From: Apostichopus parvimensis
Taxonomy: Eukaryota; Echinodermata; Holothuroidea; Aspidochirotida; Stichopodidae
Direction: 5' to 3'
DNA length: 60,850 bases
NCBI GenBank assembly: GCA_000934455.1
Contig: KN889890.1
Coordinates: forward strand, 3,221 to 64,070
The notes under the pieces are model-generated. The model ran no database searches, was not told where the DNA came from, and was given only the letters and a program-made list of their open reading frames with translations. Numbering within the stretch: the stretch's first letter is position 1; every line of letters begins with the position of its first letter. Made by a program: the position numbers and the translations under genes. Shown one piece after another: positions 48,295 to 59,340 of this stretch.

Positions 48295-48427
48295 GGAAGA
48301 AGAAAGAGATTCATTGAACGATGAGGATGAGGATAACGATAGCCCTACCGAGGAAGATGTGTCTCAACCCTCTCCAGAAAACCAGTTTCAGACAAAAGGC
48401 TGGGGTGATGAGATGCGGGGAAAATGA
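48295..48427 (+). CDS. Candidate terminal exon, acidic, unrecognised
   Basis: A long pyrimidine tract (CTTCATTTTCTTTTTTTTCT) and CCCGAAG acceptor precede a frame that needs one base to complete its first codon. It then encodes about 43 residues and ends in TGA. The product would be acidic and Ser/Pro-rich (for example RDSLNDEDEDNDSPTEED, then SQPSPENQF), as in disordered tails of nuclear proteins. No domain is recognised, and the GAT/GAG richness may be simple-sequence derived. Confidence 0.2.
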
Positions 48428-49097
48428 GATTAAGTGGGGATAAATTACTCTGTTTTGTGAAGACTGCTAAATTTCGTCACAGAATGTGCGAGAAATTTCC
48501 TTCCCCCGGGAATCGGGTTCTTGAGTGACACATCGAGACGCAGAGAGAAATGAAGAAGAGGTGAAAGCAAAATCTGAGAGAATTCAATTACAGACATTTA
48601 AGAGATAAAGAGAGAGAGAAGTTAGTCCAGAGTTAACTTGATACGTTAGAGGTTCGGACTCGTACGAGGAGACGGTATGATTATTGTCCTGCTGGCGGGG
48701 AATTTGACACTCTCACCGTGGTAACAAAGGATGCTGCATGCGCACAACAAAGATGACGATGATGCATTAGGATTTCACTCTGGTAAGATGACGAGTTATC
48801 AAAACAATTATGCAGACTACAAAAGCCAGTCAATGCATGAGGTGTGGGGATATTGTACAGGAGGGGTGGGGTGTAGAAGGGGGTGGGGTACAGAAAAGGT
48901 TGGGAGGGAGCACAAAAACCCTAAATTAGGGGAAGTCAGATTTACAAATTATTTCAGATCTTGGTTAATATTGCAACTGTTTGATATTTCTTGTCTTGTG
49001 AACATTTTGCTTTAATTTTACTTTCTTGTTGACAAAGAAAATTATAAGGAAGAGAGAAAGTGATCTAATTAATATACTTTGCTTTCTTCCTTGAAAC
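48428..49097. other. Non-coding stretch
   Basis: No gene seen; a G-rich patch lies at about 48840-48925. Confidence 0.4.
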
Positions 49098-49542
49098 NNN
49101 NNNNNNNNNNNNNNNNNNNNNNNNNNNNNNNNNNNNNNNNNNNNNNNNNNNNNNNNNNNNNNNNNNNNNNNNNNNNNNNNNNNNNNNNNNNNNNNNNNNN
49201 NNNNNNNNNNNNNNNNNNNNNNNNNNNNNNNNNNNNNNNNNNNNNNNNNNNNNNNNNNNNNNNNNNNNNNNNNNNNNNNNNNNNNNNNNNNNNNNNNNNN
49301 NNNNNNNNNNNNNNNNNNNNNNNNNNNNNNNNNNNNNNNNNNNNNNNNNNNNNNNNNNNNNNNNNNNNNNNNNNNNNNNNNNNNNNNNNNNNNNNNNNNN
49401 NNNNNNNNNNNNNNNNNNNNNNNNNNNNNNNNNNNNNNNNNNNNNNNNNNNNNNNNNNNNNNNNNNNNNNNNNNNNNNNNNNNNNNNNNNNNNNNNNNNN
49501 NNNNNNNNNNNNNNNNNNNNNNNNNNNNNNNNNNNNNNNNNN
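49098..49542. other. Assembly gap, 445 N
   Basis: Unresolved bases. The long open frames that appear to cross it on both strands are artefacts of the Ns. Confidence 0.99.
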
Positions 49543-50520
49543 TTATTTCTATGTTAGGTGCAATTTTCCACCTCATAGGCTAACGACAAAAGGTAATGCA
49601 TATGGCGATAGCAACAAAATTATATTTGTTTCTCTGTGTATTTCATTGGTTCAAGTGTCAATGGGTGCATTCTCCAGCTTTACTCTGGCTGGCAAAATCC
49701 TTTGTTCAAGAGAATCGACTGGAACAATGTTTATTAAGGGCAGGTGGATAAATACATGGTCACCACCCTACATAACCACAGTACAATGTAGGTATTGTCT
49801 TCTGCCTATAACTTTCATACAGGGATCCCATTACTTTATCACTGATAAATTATCTAAAAACCTTTTCAATGTTTGATTTCGATTGTTTTCTGCTATACAC
49901 AACAACTGTATCATTACAAAGCAAACGGAAGCCTTCAAAAAAATTGCATGATATTTAAGCCTTATTTTCCAAATTGTAAAATTCTTGCTCCAATTAATCT
50001 AAAGCAGTCAAACTGAAAAGTTGCAAAATATGGTTTATCACAAGAAAACAACGTGAAATCTATTCCAGCGTATGGACCATAGAAGGTATAAAGTTGTCCC
50101 ACCTTCTGGTGCCACCATTTTGTATTCTATAGGGGAGGGCAATGGGGTAAGGGAAGATTTCTAAAAGGAAAGGGAGAGTAAATGCTCATTCATCTAGACA
50201 CTCAAGTGGACTTTATGCATCACACATTTACCTGATAATTTATGCTGATCACAAAGAGTTGTTAACGAATGTAAGACGTTCCTGATTTGGATGGCCATGC
50301 GGCTCTGTGCATATTGCCAAACAAGCGAAACTGGTACAGTAAATATGGTATTATAGAAAGATAATGGTGCAGCCAAGAGGGGGGGGAGAAGACGTGGAGG
50401 AATGGGGGTATGCTCCACAAATGATGTCACTTATTAGACTTGATCAAGTCTCATCCGTGAAGGAACAATAAATCTCTCACATGGAATAAGATGTTGCTCA
50501 AAGGTTTGGGTATATAAGTT
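49543..50520. other. Non-coding stretch
   Basis: A frame stays open for about 110 codons after the gap (to 49876, plus strand) with one hydrophobic stretch. No family is recognised and its start is hidden by the gap. Confidence 0.35.
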
Positions 50521-50685
50521 GTTCATGACAGTTATCTCTATCATATATAGACCAATATATGATAGTTGCCTTGTGTCTCCTGGCTGTGGAGGCTGTGGGA
50601 GCTGGGGTGAGGCAGGACCGGGGGGGGAGGGTGGGGGGTTCATGACAGTTATCTCTACCTCATACGTAGATCAATAATGATGGTT
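50521..50685 (+). repeat. Duplication, 117-bp spacing, two copies
   Basis: GTTCATGACAGTTATCTCTA occurs at 50521 and 50638, followed in both by TCATA-TAGA-CAATA and GATGGTT or GATAGTT. A G-rich segment (about 50600-50638) separates them. Confidence 0.8.
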
Positions 50686-50760
50686 ATGTTTGTATTTCCG
50701 TTCAGCATTTCACTTCTTAAGCTTCAATCACTGCTCTACCAACTGTAAGTTGTAAGAAAT

Positions 50761-50852
50761 CCCCATCCCTTCCCTTCCCCTATCCCTTCCCTTCCCCATC
50801 CCTTCCCTTCCCCCCATCCCTTCCCTTCCCCATCCCTTCTTCCCCTTCCCTT
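50761..50852 (+). repeat. C/T minisatellite, about 18-bp unit
   Basis: CCATCCCTTCCCTTCCC is repeated about five times with small length changes. The tract is fully pyrimidine on the plus strand apart from single A bases. Confidence 0.9.
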
Positions 50853-53261
50853 AACAAAAGTTACATAAATTTGAAGCAAGCAACAGTTCAATCATTATCA
50901 AAGCAAAATATGTACCACTCACAGAGTGTTGTTACAAGAACTTTACTTTATTGTACTACCGTGGAATTACTCACGACCGGAATATTTCAAAATGTTTATC
51001 AAACAACACGCCAGTCAGAATGAAAATACGACCCCCGTGCGATAGAGTTCAATAAGGACCGATATCTTTCGTTAACTTCAATTTGACTCTCTCGTCCGTC
51101 TTGGCTTTGCGCGTGTGACTGGGGATGACAGCTGGAAGTAAATACCAATGAATTGTCGTTGGAATGCCCGCTCGGCGTCGCTGCTCACTCGCCACGGCAC
51201 CGTTTGTCTAGGTACTCAATGGTCGTTATAGTGATTAATGTAAGGTTGTTTGAGCTGGATCGTAAAAGAGCCCAATGTAGATTTTAATATTTACAGTAAA
51301 GAAGTTGATCGTGGCAGTCACGACGAGAAGGAAGAATGAAAAAGTCATAAAAAAGTTGAATCTAAATATATATCCCCTCCTTTCGCCCATCCCGCTTTGC
51401 TACCCAAATTTACATTCGCATGTGCAAAGTAACTTTTTTATGAAAATGTCAAATGTCAAAAGCAGCGGGGTTTACAGTATAGCCCTCAATATTATGCATG
51501 AAATAACCAGGCCTGACTAGTGGGGGGTTAGGGGAGGTGGCGGGGAGTGGAGCGTAAATTAATGCAGCCAGGGCTGGGAAATATGACAAAAAGAAAAATG
51601 TTTGCTGATTTTTCATAATTTACTACATGAAAAAAAGGAGATTTAAATAATGGAGCCTGTTGATATGATTTTTCCTGGGGCAGAACCCGGCTCTCAACAC
51701 CTCTGCTAATAACCCCTAATATGTTATACAGTAGTTTCCTCAACTCCAAAAGTAGTATCACTTTATTACGAGAAATCAGCAATTTATTTTTTTACTTTTT
51801 TAGCATATTTTAGGGTATTACTGCTGACCTTTAAAAGGTTGAGTTTGTTCTTTTCCAAAACCAGATCTCTTTAATGACCTAGCTGAGATAGATGTACGTA
51901 CCACACGGTCAGAGTAAAAATAATGACCAGAGCTTAGCCTATACCTGACATCATAAGTAGTGTGCAATAGAGAGTAGCAGTTACCTGGTGCATGCACGAC
52001 ACTACTAGTCACAGTATTCATTAAAAAAATCAAATTGTTAATCCCTAACTATATATCAATAATCTTTTCTCGGGGGAGGGGGGGGATAGATAGAGAGAGA
52101 TTACTTGAAAGATACCTTTAATATATAACTTGTGCTACAGTATACATTCTTATTATTGTGAATGATCAGGGTGGAGGAGGAGGAGGGGGGAGGGAGGGGG
52201 GATTAGTTGAGTACAGATGTTACTATTTGAATGTAATGAAATCTTCTCTTCTGCTGGTAAATCTTCCTTCCATGGTACTGTATGTTCACAAAAGAGTGCT
52301 TTATATTCATATTCATATATTCATATTCATAGACCACAATAAAGACCATCCATATAGATTCTGTCCAATTACACATCCGAACACATGTTGCAGAAAAAGT
52401 AGGAACCCTGACCCTCACATAAATAATAAAGTGACCTAATTTTCCAGAATTTTTGTTTAATATTATTTCCTACCATAAAACCCTGTTAAATGGAGTGAAT
52501 CTGTCCTCTTATCAATACAATGTCAAACCTCATTTCCTCAAAATATTTCAAGATTCCTATTGACATATCTATCCTCGGGCAATCAAAGAGTCCCTTATTT
52601 CGCTCCCAAGAGAGTCACAACAGAAATATCTCTAAATAATTCCCATTTCCTACTTGAATTTCGGATTCCGACCTTGATCTTGTCAGCCCACCTGGTCTGG
52701 GGAGACAAACGATCATGTTAGGCCAATTTGCAGAAGCATCTAACCCTAACACTACCTATGTAAACATACAACATGTCAAATCCCTTCTGCTTTACCTGTT
52801 GAATTTTGACCCAGTAATATGGAAAGAAAACACAATTAAAATGACTTTTTGCTCACTTGTACCCCTAAACTCTGTCTGGCATGCTCCATTTTTTTAAAGG
52901 GGGAGCGTTTATAAATAATTGACCGACAATGCACCTAAAGAAATAGTCCCAAGGTCTTCTCATATTAATGATAATTTAACCCACACCCCCCAAAAAAAAA
53001 TACCAAACAACACTTCTCCAAAAGCATAAACAGATTCGTTAGAATTTCTCGTTATTTTATACAAAATGACGACCTCCAGACACTGACATATAAACTTGGA
53101 TATCCAAATAGGAGAAAGATTTTTCTTTAAAAGCTGTTGGGGGGGGGGGGGGGGGGAGAGTTTTTTATCACAAAGGTCTCTGTCACATCGTGGTTGGGTT
53201 TGTGTCCCCTTTAACAAAGGAATGGTTAACATTCGGGCGTCAAGAACAGCCGCCCTCTGGA
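50853..53261. other. Long non-coding stretch
   Basis: No gene recognised. CpG density rises at about 51020-51220. A G-rich tract prone to quadruplex formation lies at 52170-52203. A run of 18 G occupies 53139-53156. Confidence 0.45.
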
Positions 53262-53670
53262 CGATACAAACACAACATAAACTTTGAAATTGTCTGCATC
53301 TAACAAGAACATTAAATCTGAAAGTAATAGTGAAGAAATAAACTAAAGTCCAGACAAAGGGTTTCATTATTATAATTCTGTTAAGTCTGTAGAGGCTATC
53401 ATGGAATTTTATTATAACAAATGTTACATTCAGCTTCAAGAAACACCCTCAGAACTATATAAACACGATATAAACTTAAATTGTCTGCATCTAACAAGAG
53501 CATATATATATATCAATGTGAAAAAAAGTTGAAGTGAAGAAATAATAAGATAATATCCAGACAAAGTTATCACTATCATAAATGCTGTTAATTGGTAAAA
53601 GAGACTGTAGAGGCTGTCCAGGAATTTAAAAGACTTCCTGCATTTGTTATCACAAATGTTTGCCTTCAAG
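53262..53670 (+). repeat. Tandem duplication, 191-bp unit, two copies
   Basis: Both copies contain, in order, AAATTGTCTGCATCTAACAAG (starting near 53288 and 53479), GTGAAGAAATAA, TCCAGACAAAG, TGTAGAGGCT-TC, GGAATTT, and ACAAATGTT followed by TTCAAG. The second copy has gained a short TA run. Confidence 0.85.
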
Positions 53671-53941
53671 GGTTCGATCGAGTGGGCATAAAGGAAAATA
53701 TTGTTTCACGATCGTAGCTCTAAACGGAAAAAAAATTCGGACAGATGTCAGACGTTGTAGATTCAGTTCCTGCATCCTACTTTTAAAGCACGGTACCTCT
53801 TTAATGTCACATCAATGAATGTGTTTTTTCCCCCCTGTTTATGTTTGCACCGTTAGATAAATAATTAGTCAAAATATGTTTGATAAATAAAAGGTTTTAA
53901 GATTTATAAAGTTTGTCTACAGTCTGGAGTTATTTTCTTAA

Positions 53942-54393
53942 AGGGACACACACAAACAAAGGGACATACATTGGCAATAAAGATCCCAGCTGGGTACAAA
54001 CTTCAGAGTAATATCCAATATTTATAAACATTTTAAAAGAAGATGCAGTGAAGTCAATTAACTTGTCAGTCCTACATCTGTGTCTGTGGACTGTGGATGT
54101 GAGGAGTTCGAATACCGCCCCCCTCTCCTGCAGCCCCTCACCCGGTGCTGCTTTCTCTAATTAATTTACACTTTCTCTATCTACTTTCGACTTTCATCTT
54201 TCACTTTGCAGCGCATCGGGATCGACCAAATACTTTAATATTTTGATGTCAGATATTTCAATAGCCCTGTAGATGGAAATAGCTATAACCCCATACCATA
54301 ACCTTTCCTCTATTGTCAATGACTTAATCAATATTTTGATAAATTTCTCCCAGGAGCCCTGTGTAACCTTCTACGTATTCAGCCCATGTCCCT
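53942..54393. mobile_element. Possible TTAA-flanked element, 452 bp
   Basis: The left end reads AGGGACAC and the right end, reverse-complemented, reads AGGGACAT, with TTAA immediately outside both (53938-53941 and 54394-54397). The terminal inverted repeat is only about 8 bp, so chance cannot be excluded. Inside, GAGTTCGAATACC at about 54104-54116 resembles a polymerase III B box, so a tRNA-derived segment may be nested here. Confidence 0.35.
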
Positions 54394-54397
54394 TTAA

Positions 54398-55209
54398 GAG
54401 AACCATATACGGTGATTGACAAGCTTCCTGGTAAATCACTGGGTACGGTATTCCAGCTTGTTACCGTCCCTGTGCATTCTCTACAATGTGTGTAGTGTAA
54501 ATATCAGGACCAGCATGTAAAAAATGTCTCCGTTTCGTATGCCGTATGCTGAGTGTGAACGATAGGCGTTAATTAGGTCTGCGATATAGTACCCAACATA
54601 CATAAGAGTCAAAACACTTCACTGCAACCTACAGCAATTTGTATTCTATGGCTTCCTTTATCTATGATTTAGCATACATCAAGTATCAGAATGGATACCG
54701 AGTTTAATAAACCTATCAACAATTTTAGGCAATGTTTACAACAAAGTCTACTGAATTTGTTTTCAATTCAAGCCTGATTTTTATGAAAGTTTGCTGGCTG
54801 CTATATCTCTCAATTAAGCAAGCCTTTTAATAATCACCTCCTTTCTTGGTTGCTCAAGACCCTTAAATGTATTTTGCAAGGTTCTCAAGATGCCTTAAGG
54901 TATTATAAAAGGTATGGGGGCGAGAGAGTTCCAAAATTTACTGGTACTACTATTCAAAATATATGTTACAGGTTATAATAAAGATTCAGTTAATAGTCTG
55001 AGTAACAGTAATCTGAACCAACTAGGAACAATGGCTAAAGATTTAGCTGTTGAAGACAGACATGTTTGATTATAAAGAACAAATGAATGCTGCTGTTGAT
55101 GCTCTACTGGACAAAAGATCTATTAAAGTTGTTACTTAACGAGGCTTCTTAGTTAATTTGAATATATTTTGGATAACCATTCTATACCGAAATCTATTAA
55201 TTATGATGC
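54398..55209. other. Non-coding stretch
   Basis: No gene seen. Confidence 0.45.
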
Positions 55210-55214
55210 ACTCA

Positions 55215-55640
55215 ATTAGGACTACGAAATTTTCATTTCAATGAAATGCTGTGTATCCCTCTTATAAAATGGCTCTTAAAGCTGAATTTAAATCCTGAAG
55301 GCTACTTTAAAGGTGCTTAGCGTGTGTTCTTTTCTTATTTCACATAGACAGTGCTTTAGTATGCCACTCACATGATATGTGTTAAAACGGAATGGAACCA
55401 TAACTATTGACTTAAAGGAGCTTAGAATATTTACGGTCTTGTTTCATATGGACAATGCTGTGTATACATACCTCTTACAGAATGAATATGAAAGTTGAAT
55501 GAAACCCTGAAGGCTGCTTTAAGGCAGCTTAGAATGGATTCTTATTTCATATGACCAAATGCTATATATATTGCTTTAAACAAAAAGCCTAGAATAAATT
55601 ATCATTTGGAAATGCTTAATTGCTTTGTATGCTTTTAAAT
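55215..55640 (+). repeat. Decayed tandem array, about 105-bp unit, about four copies
   Basis: A motif of the type TTATTTCATATGGACAATGCT recurs near 55226, 55335, 55440 and 55540. It is followed in each unit by TGTGTAT or TATATAT, then CTTTAAAGG or CTTAAAGG and AGCTTAGAAT. The order is preserved, with strong divergence between units. Confidence 0.65.
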
Positions 55641-56548
55641 GTACTGACATTTTTAAATCTTGAAATACAATTTTGTAAAATTTAACCTGTTGCCTAACTT
55701 TAAATAAAATCCAACCTGAGAACTGGACTGCCAAAGCAATGAAACTCCAACAAACCTGAATACTGTACAGTATAAAGTGAACTCTAATTTCATCTATCTT
55801 ATTTTCCAATTAGCTGATTCACTTTTCTAACCAAACACACAGATGCTTAACAAAACAAATGTACAGTATTCATTAGATCTGTTACATCTCATGCAATTTA
55901 ACAGCTCTAGTCTGATCTAATAAATATTCATGAGAGTAATAATTTATTCAAACTTCATTATCTCAGCCAGCAAGTTTCACGCTTTGCTCCTATTCCCACC
56001 GACCTTGTTCAAAGTACGAGCAGATTAAAAATTAATTGCACGAGATTTCAAAGCTCGTTGCTCGTCGTTATCGCCGAAAACCTAATTTTTACCTCCAGAG
56101 ATATAAAGTGCAAACAGATGGGGGAGTGTTTTCACTGCATGAAAAGAAAATCTGCATTTTGTAAAAAGCACAAATATTTGCAGCTTTTGGAATAAATATT
56201 TTATCATCGTACTAGTGTAAGAAGTACCCGGAACATCTCTGCAAGACTAGTTACGATTATTGAAAACAGTTCAGGACTGCTAAATGAGCTAAATTTCGTT
56301 ATTTTTGAACACGGTTAGATATTTGTGAATAATTCCGCTCTAGACAGAAGTCGTGGCTTCTGCTTGAGAATTAAGCGTCATCTGCTGCCCCATGACCTTT
56401 GTCCCATTTCTGTTTTTCCGAAGGAAACTCTACAATTCCAGAGATCACATTCCGACTACTTTCACTCAACACTCAGCCTATAACAAGTAAGAGATAATTG
56501 GACCCCAAAAATTGTTTATTCCTCTCCTAGACGTCCGCCCACCTCCAT
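55641..56548. other. Non-coding stretch
   Basis: No gene seen. The patch 55920-56105 is richer in CpG and contains ATTAATT homeodomain-type cores; it might be a conserved non-coding element, but this cannot be judged from one sequence. Confidence 0.4.
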
Positions 56549-56552
56549 TTAA

Positions 56553-56915
56553 AGGCATTGAAGACTCGCCCAAACCGCGTGCGGCCATCTGAAAAAGTTA
56601 ACTTTCGGTTGCTTGCAAGTGACATTTTGTTCATGTCGCTACAAAATGCAGACAGTAATGAAACGTGCTACCTTGTTATCCTTAGCTGGACCTGAGATGT
56701 CCATCGCTGTATCAATTGTTCACTGTGTTGTGGGTATTGACCGCAGCTGTATGTACTGACTGTACACTAGTGTCTAATTACCGACGGTAGCAATCTGTGT
56801 GTGTTTTTTTTTTCTGGGATTGATGGTGGTGTCTAACACTACTGTTACACCTCATTTGAAACTTGGTCAGATTACCGGCATTAGACGTTTCTTTTTGCGC
56901 GAGTCTTCACACCCT
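56553..56915 (-). mobile_element. TTAA-flanked MITE, first family, copy 2 (363 bp)
   Basis: This is the same element as 33630-33975, in the opposite orientation. Its left end (AGGCATTGAAGACTCGCCC) corresponds to the right end of copy 1 and vice versa. Both target duplications are intact TTAA (56549-56552 and 56916-56919). Shared internal text includes GATGTCCATC, CTTGTTATC, ACTAGTGTCTAATTACCGAC and GGTGGTGTCTAACAC. Retention of full ends in both copies shows this is a defined transposon and not a random repeat. Confidence 0.9.
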
Positions 56916-56943
56916 TTAAAGTATGTAGGAGGAGACAGAATAA

Positions 56944-57205
56944 GTAGCAGAGATCTTCCTAACTTTACAACTCATCTTAATCAGATCTCTAATTAAGATG
57001 ATTCTTACATTCCTGCCTCAGATCCATCTTGCTATAGATCAACTGAACATCAAGTCGGCACCCAACGTTAACATATTCAAAAACAGACTCAAAACTTATC
57101 TATTTTTGACTGCCTTCCCTGAGCACTAGCACCACTGAGCATTGGTTTTCCTCTGGATATTGGCACTATATAAATTTGCATTGATTATTATTTATTATTA
57201 TTAAC
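56944..57205 (+). mobile_element. Truncated non-LTR retrotransposon, 3' end with ORF remnant
   Basis: A frame ending at TAG 57127-57129 reads NVNIFKNRLKTYLF, which matches the C-terminal FKxxLKTYLF pattern of reverse transcriptase proteins in CR1/L2-like invertebrate LINEs. After the stop come GGCACTATATAAAT and a run of ATT/TTA trinucleotides (57175-57202), a typical LINE 3' end. Only about 60 codons are left, so the copy is strongly 5' truncated. It lies directly after the MITE copy 2. Confidence 0.6.
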
Positions 57206-57551
57206 TATCCTTGATCTACTGTCAATCTTTCCTTCCTTAAGTAAACATTAAATAATTTAAATAACAAAAGGTTAGTTTCATCATTGCCTTGTCCTTTCTT
57301 ATTTATTTTTTCTATTCTTTCCATTTCCTTTTCTTTCATTTTTTTTGTCAATGCTCTCTCTCTCTATCTCTTTCTTGCGATATATTTCTTAAGTTTTGTA
57401 GGGGTTTATTTTGTTAAGTTTTTACTCTACAGTATAAGGAAGGGGTCAAGGTCATTATATAACATGTAAATAGCATACATATCACAAAAACAAAACACTT
57501 TCTTTCCCTTCTTCTTCTCCTCATTCTTCTTCTTCTTCTTCTTCTTCGTGG
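57206..57551. other. Non-coding stretch with a TTC microsatellite
   Basis: Pyrimidine-rich; TTC repeats about eight times at 57524-57547, directly before the transposase remnant. Confidence 0.6.
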
Positions 57552-57750
57552 CAGACAACGGTTCCAGTGAGGTGGCTATATAACTTCCTGAACATTGCTA
57601 ATCTGTCTGCATGGATGCACATGATCTTCCAGATTAATTTACAGTCCTGTTTTACTATTCTCGGATCCAGTCCTACAAAGCATCTAGATCGACCGGCCTT
57701 CACCTTCATCTGTGCTCTCAATTACTTCAAAAGTTATCAGAAAAGAAAAC
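57552..57750 (+). pseudogene. piggyBac-like transposase remnant (C-terminal part)
   Basis: The plus-strand frame containing 57567-57569 reads PVRWLYNFLNIANLSAWMH, which fits position by position the conserved W-P-x-R-x-F-F-x-x-L-D-x-A-x-x-N-A-Y segment near the C-terminus of piggyBac (DDE_Tnp_1_7) transposases, with the tryptophan and asparagine replaced. About 30 residues later FTFICALNYFKSYQKRKL fits the F-x-x-x-L-x-x-x-L...R-x-L helix that follows it in that family. The catalytic core is absent and a TTC microsatellite abuts the upstream side. It is a fragment, not a gene. The assignment is from memory of the family pattern and needs a profile search. Confidence 0.42.
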
Positions 57751-57784
57751 TCTCTCCACCCTTCGTAAACTGTTTGACTCTTCA

Positions 57785-58130
57785 TCTTTCAATTTTGCAG
57801 TTATTTCCAGATAAATATAATATAACAGCAAAAAAGGTTTGTTTTAACTAATGTACCATGTGAAGGTCATTGTACATATAGATGGTATTCCTTGGATGAC
57901 CTTAATACATAGCTCACAAAGATGCCATTTTCTTTCCTTTTTCTCCATTTATTCTTCTTCCAATTTTGCAGTTTCCAGAGAAGTATAAAATAACAATAAA
58001 AAGGTTTGTTTTAACTACTGTACCATGTGAAGGTCATTGTACATATAGATGGTATACCTTTGGATGACGGTAAAACATAGCTCACAAAGTTGCCATTTTA
58101 TTTCTTTTTTTCCATTTATTCTTCTTGTAA
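57785..58130 (+). repeat. Tandem duplication, about 168-bp unit, two copies
   Basis: AATTTTGCAGTT begins each copy (57791 and 57962). Both continue AAAAGGTTTGTTTTAACTA, TGTACCATGTGAAGGTCATT, GTACATATAGATGGTAT, TTGGATGAC, ACATAGCTCACAAAG, TGCCATTTT and CCATTTATTCTTCTT. Few differences; one of the better-preserved duplications. Confidence 0.9.
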
Positions 58131-58544
58131 TTTTTGGGGATAGAATGTAACAGATGCTAAAGTTTGGATAGGAGTGTGTGAAGCTTTCAGACTTTCCTGT
58201 TTCCCAATCCGTCTTAATCCGACATTTTTAAGATGAAGTTAAGAGGATTGTATTCCGGTCTTGGATCCATTCCAACTTATGTAAGCCTGTCCTTGAACTA
58301 GATCTGCGCTCTTTAATTCATTTCCTAACAACTGTCATAATCTTTGTAGATTAATCTTTTTGAGACTGAAAAGAAGCGAAACTTGATGGCAATCTGACAC
58401 ACAGTGACCATAGTCAGATTGAGCACGTATTGGACACATTCAATTGCTTTTTAAGAGGATATAATCCAGAGGGAAATTTTATTCTTGAATTTATAAAAAA
58501 AAAGAGTAGAACATAAATACTAAGCAATAGCATCCTGGTAAAAA
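58131..58544. other. Non-coding stretch
   Basis: No gene seen. Confidence 0.45.
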
Positions 58545-58805
58545 TATTAATATTAAGGTTTTCAGACTTTGATGCCTGTTTGACCTTATGTGACCTTTGA
58601 CCTCTTCCAATTTCTCACTAGGATTCCTGTACTCACCAAGCTGGATCTACATACTAAGTATGAAGTTCAAGAAAGATACATTTCTTGTGTTATCGTGTTT
58701 ACAAGATTTTCACAGTCATTTATATGTTGATCTCAAATGACCTTTGACCTCCACCAATTTCAATAGGGTTCTTGTACTCAACAAGCTGAATCTACATACT
58801 AAATA
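58545..58805 (+). repeat. Tandem repeat, 147-bp spacing, with two perfect DR1 motifs
   Basis: Two units share TGACCTTTGACCTC, CCAATTTC, TAGG-TTC-TGTACTCA, CAAGCTG-ATCTACATACTAA-TAT. TGACCTTTGACCT lies at 58591-58603 and 58738-58750. Its reverse complement AGGTCAAAGGTCA is a perfect DR1 nuclear-receptor site (HNF4, RXR heterodimers). The motif probably belongs to a dispersed repeat family, so binding in vivo is unknown. Confidence 0.65.
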
Positions 58806-59340
58806 TACACACACTCACAAACGCACACACACCATCACATCACATGAACATCGCATATATTCCTTTCGCCTCCGGCAAGGTATAAAACAAAATGGTTATA
58901 ACTTTGAAATTCTGACAATTATATGTTCTTGATATAGCAAATTGACCAAACGCGAGTCGGACCTTAGAACTACGTATTTCTCTCGAGTCTTGACAGACAG
59001 ATGTGTGTAACAGGTACACCAATTGTTTCCGCGGTATCCACTTTACCTTTCCTAAAGTAGATCGGGTCGTGAGAATGGCATCGACCAGATTCAACGAGTA
59101 AAACAAACTGATTATATTACATGCCCACTGTCGTTAACGGAACGAGTGGTCATCAGAATCCTCTGATAGTCCTAAAATTCAAATCGCAAACTGGCTTAAT
59201 TGCTCAATAAACTAATTGAAGGGGGCAATAACATGGGGGGTTTAGTTTGTTTCTACAAACTTTCTGCCTATATGTATGGCCCTATGTACAGTAAATATCC
59301 ATTTTTGCTGGTTCGCAATCAGCTTATTTAGCTTTTGCAG
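58806..59340. other. Non-coding stretch
   Basis: Starts with a CA-rich patch (58806-58835). No gene recognised before the candidate exon at 59341. Confidence 0.4.

Noticed and set aside
48965-49876. Long open frames across the 445-N gap on both strands
   Set aside because: Most of their length is N; the readable parts are ordinary AT-rich sequence.
52960-53439. 159-codon open frame on the minus strand
   Set aside because: It runs through the 18-G homopolymer and the first copy of a tandem duplication; the duplicated copy does not keep the same frame as a continuous protein.
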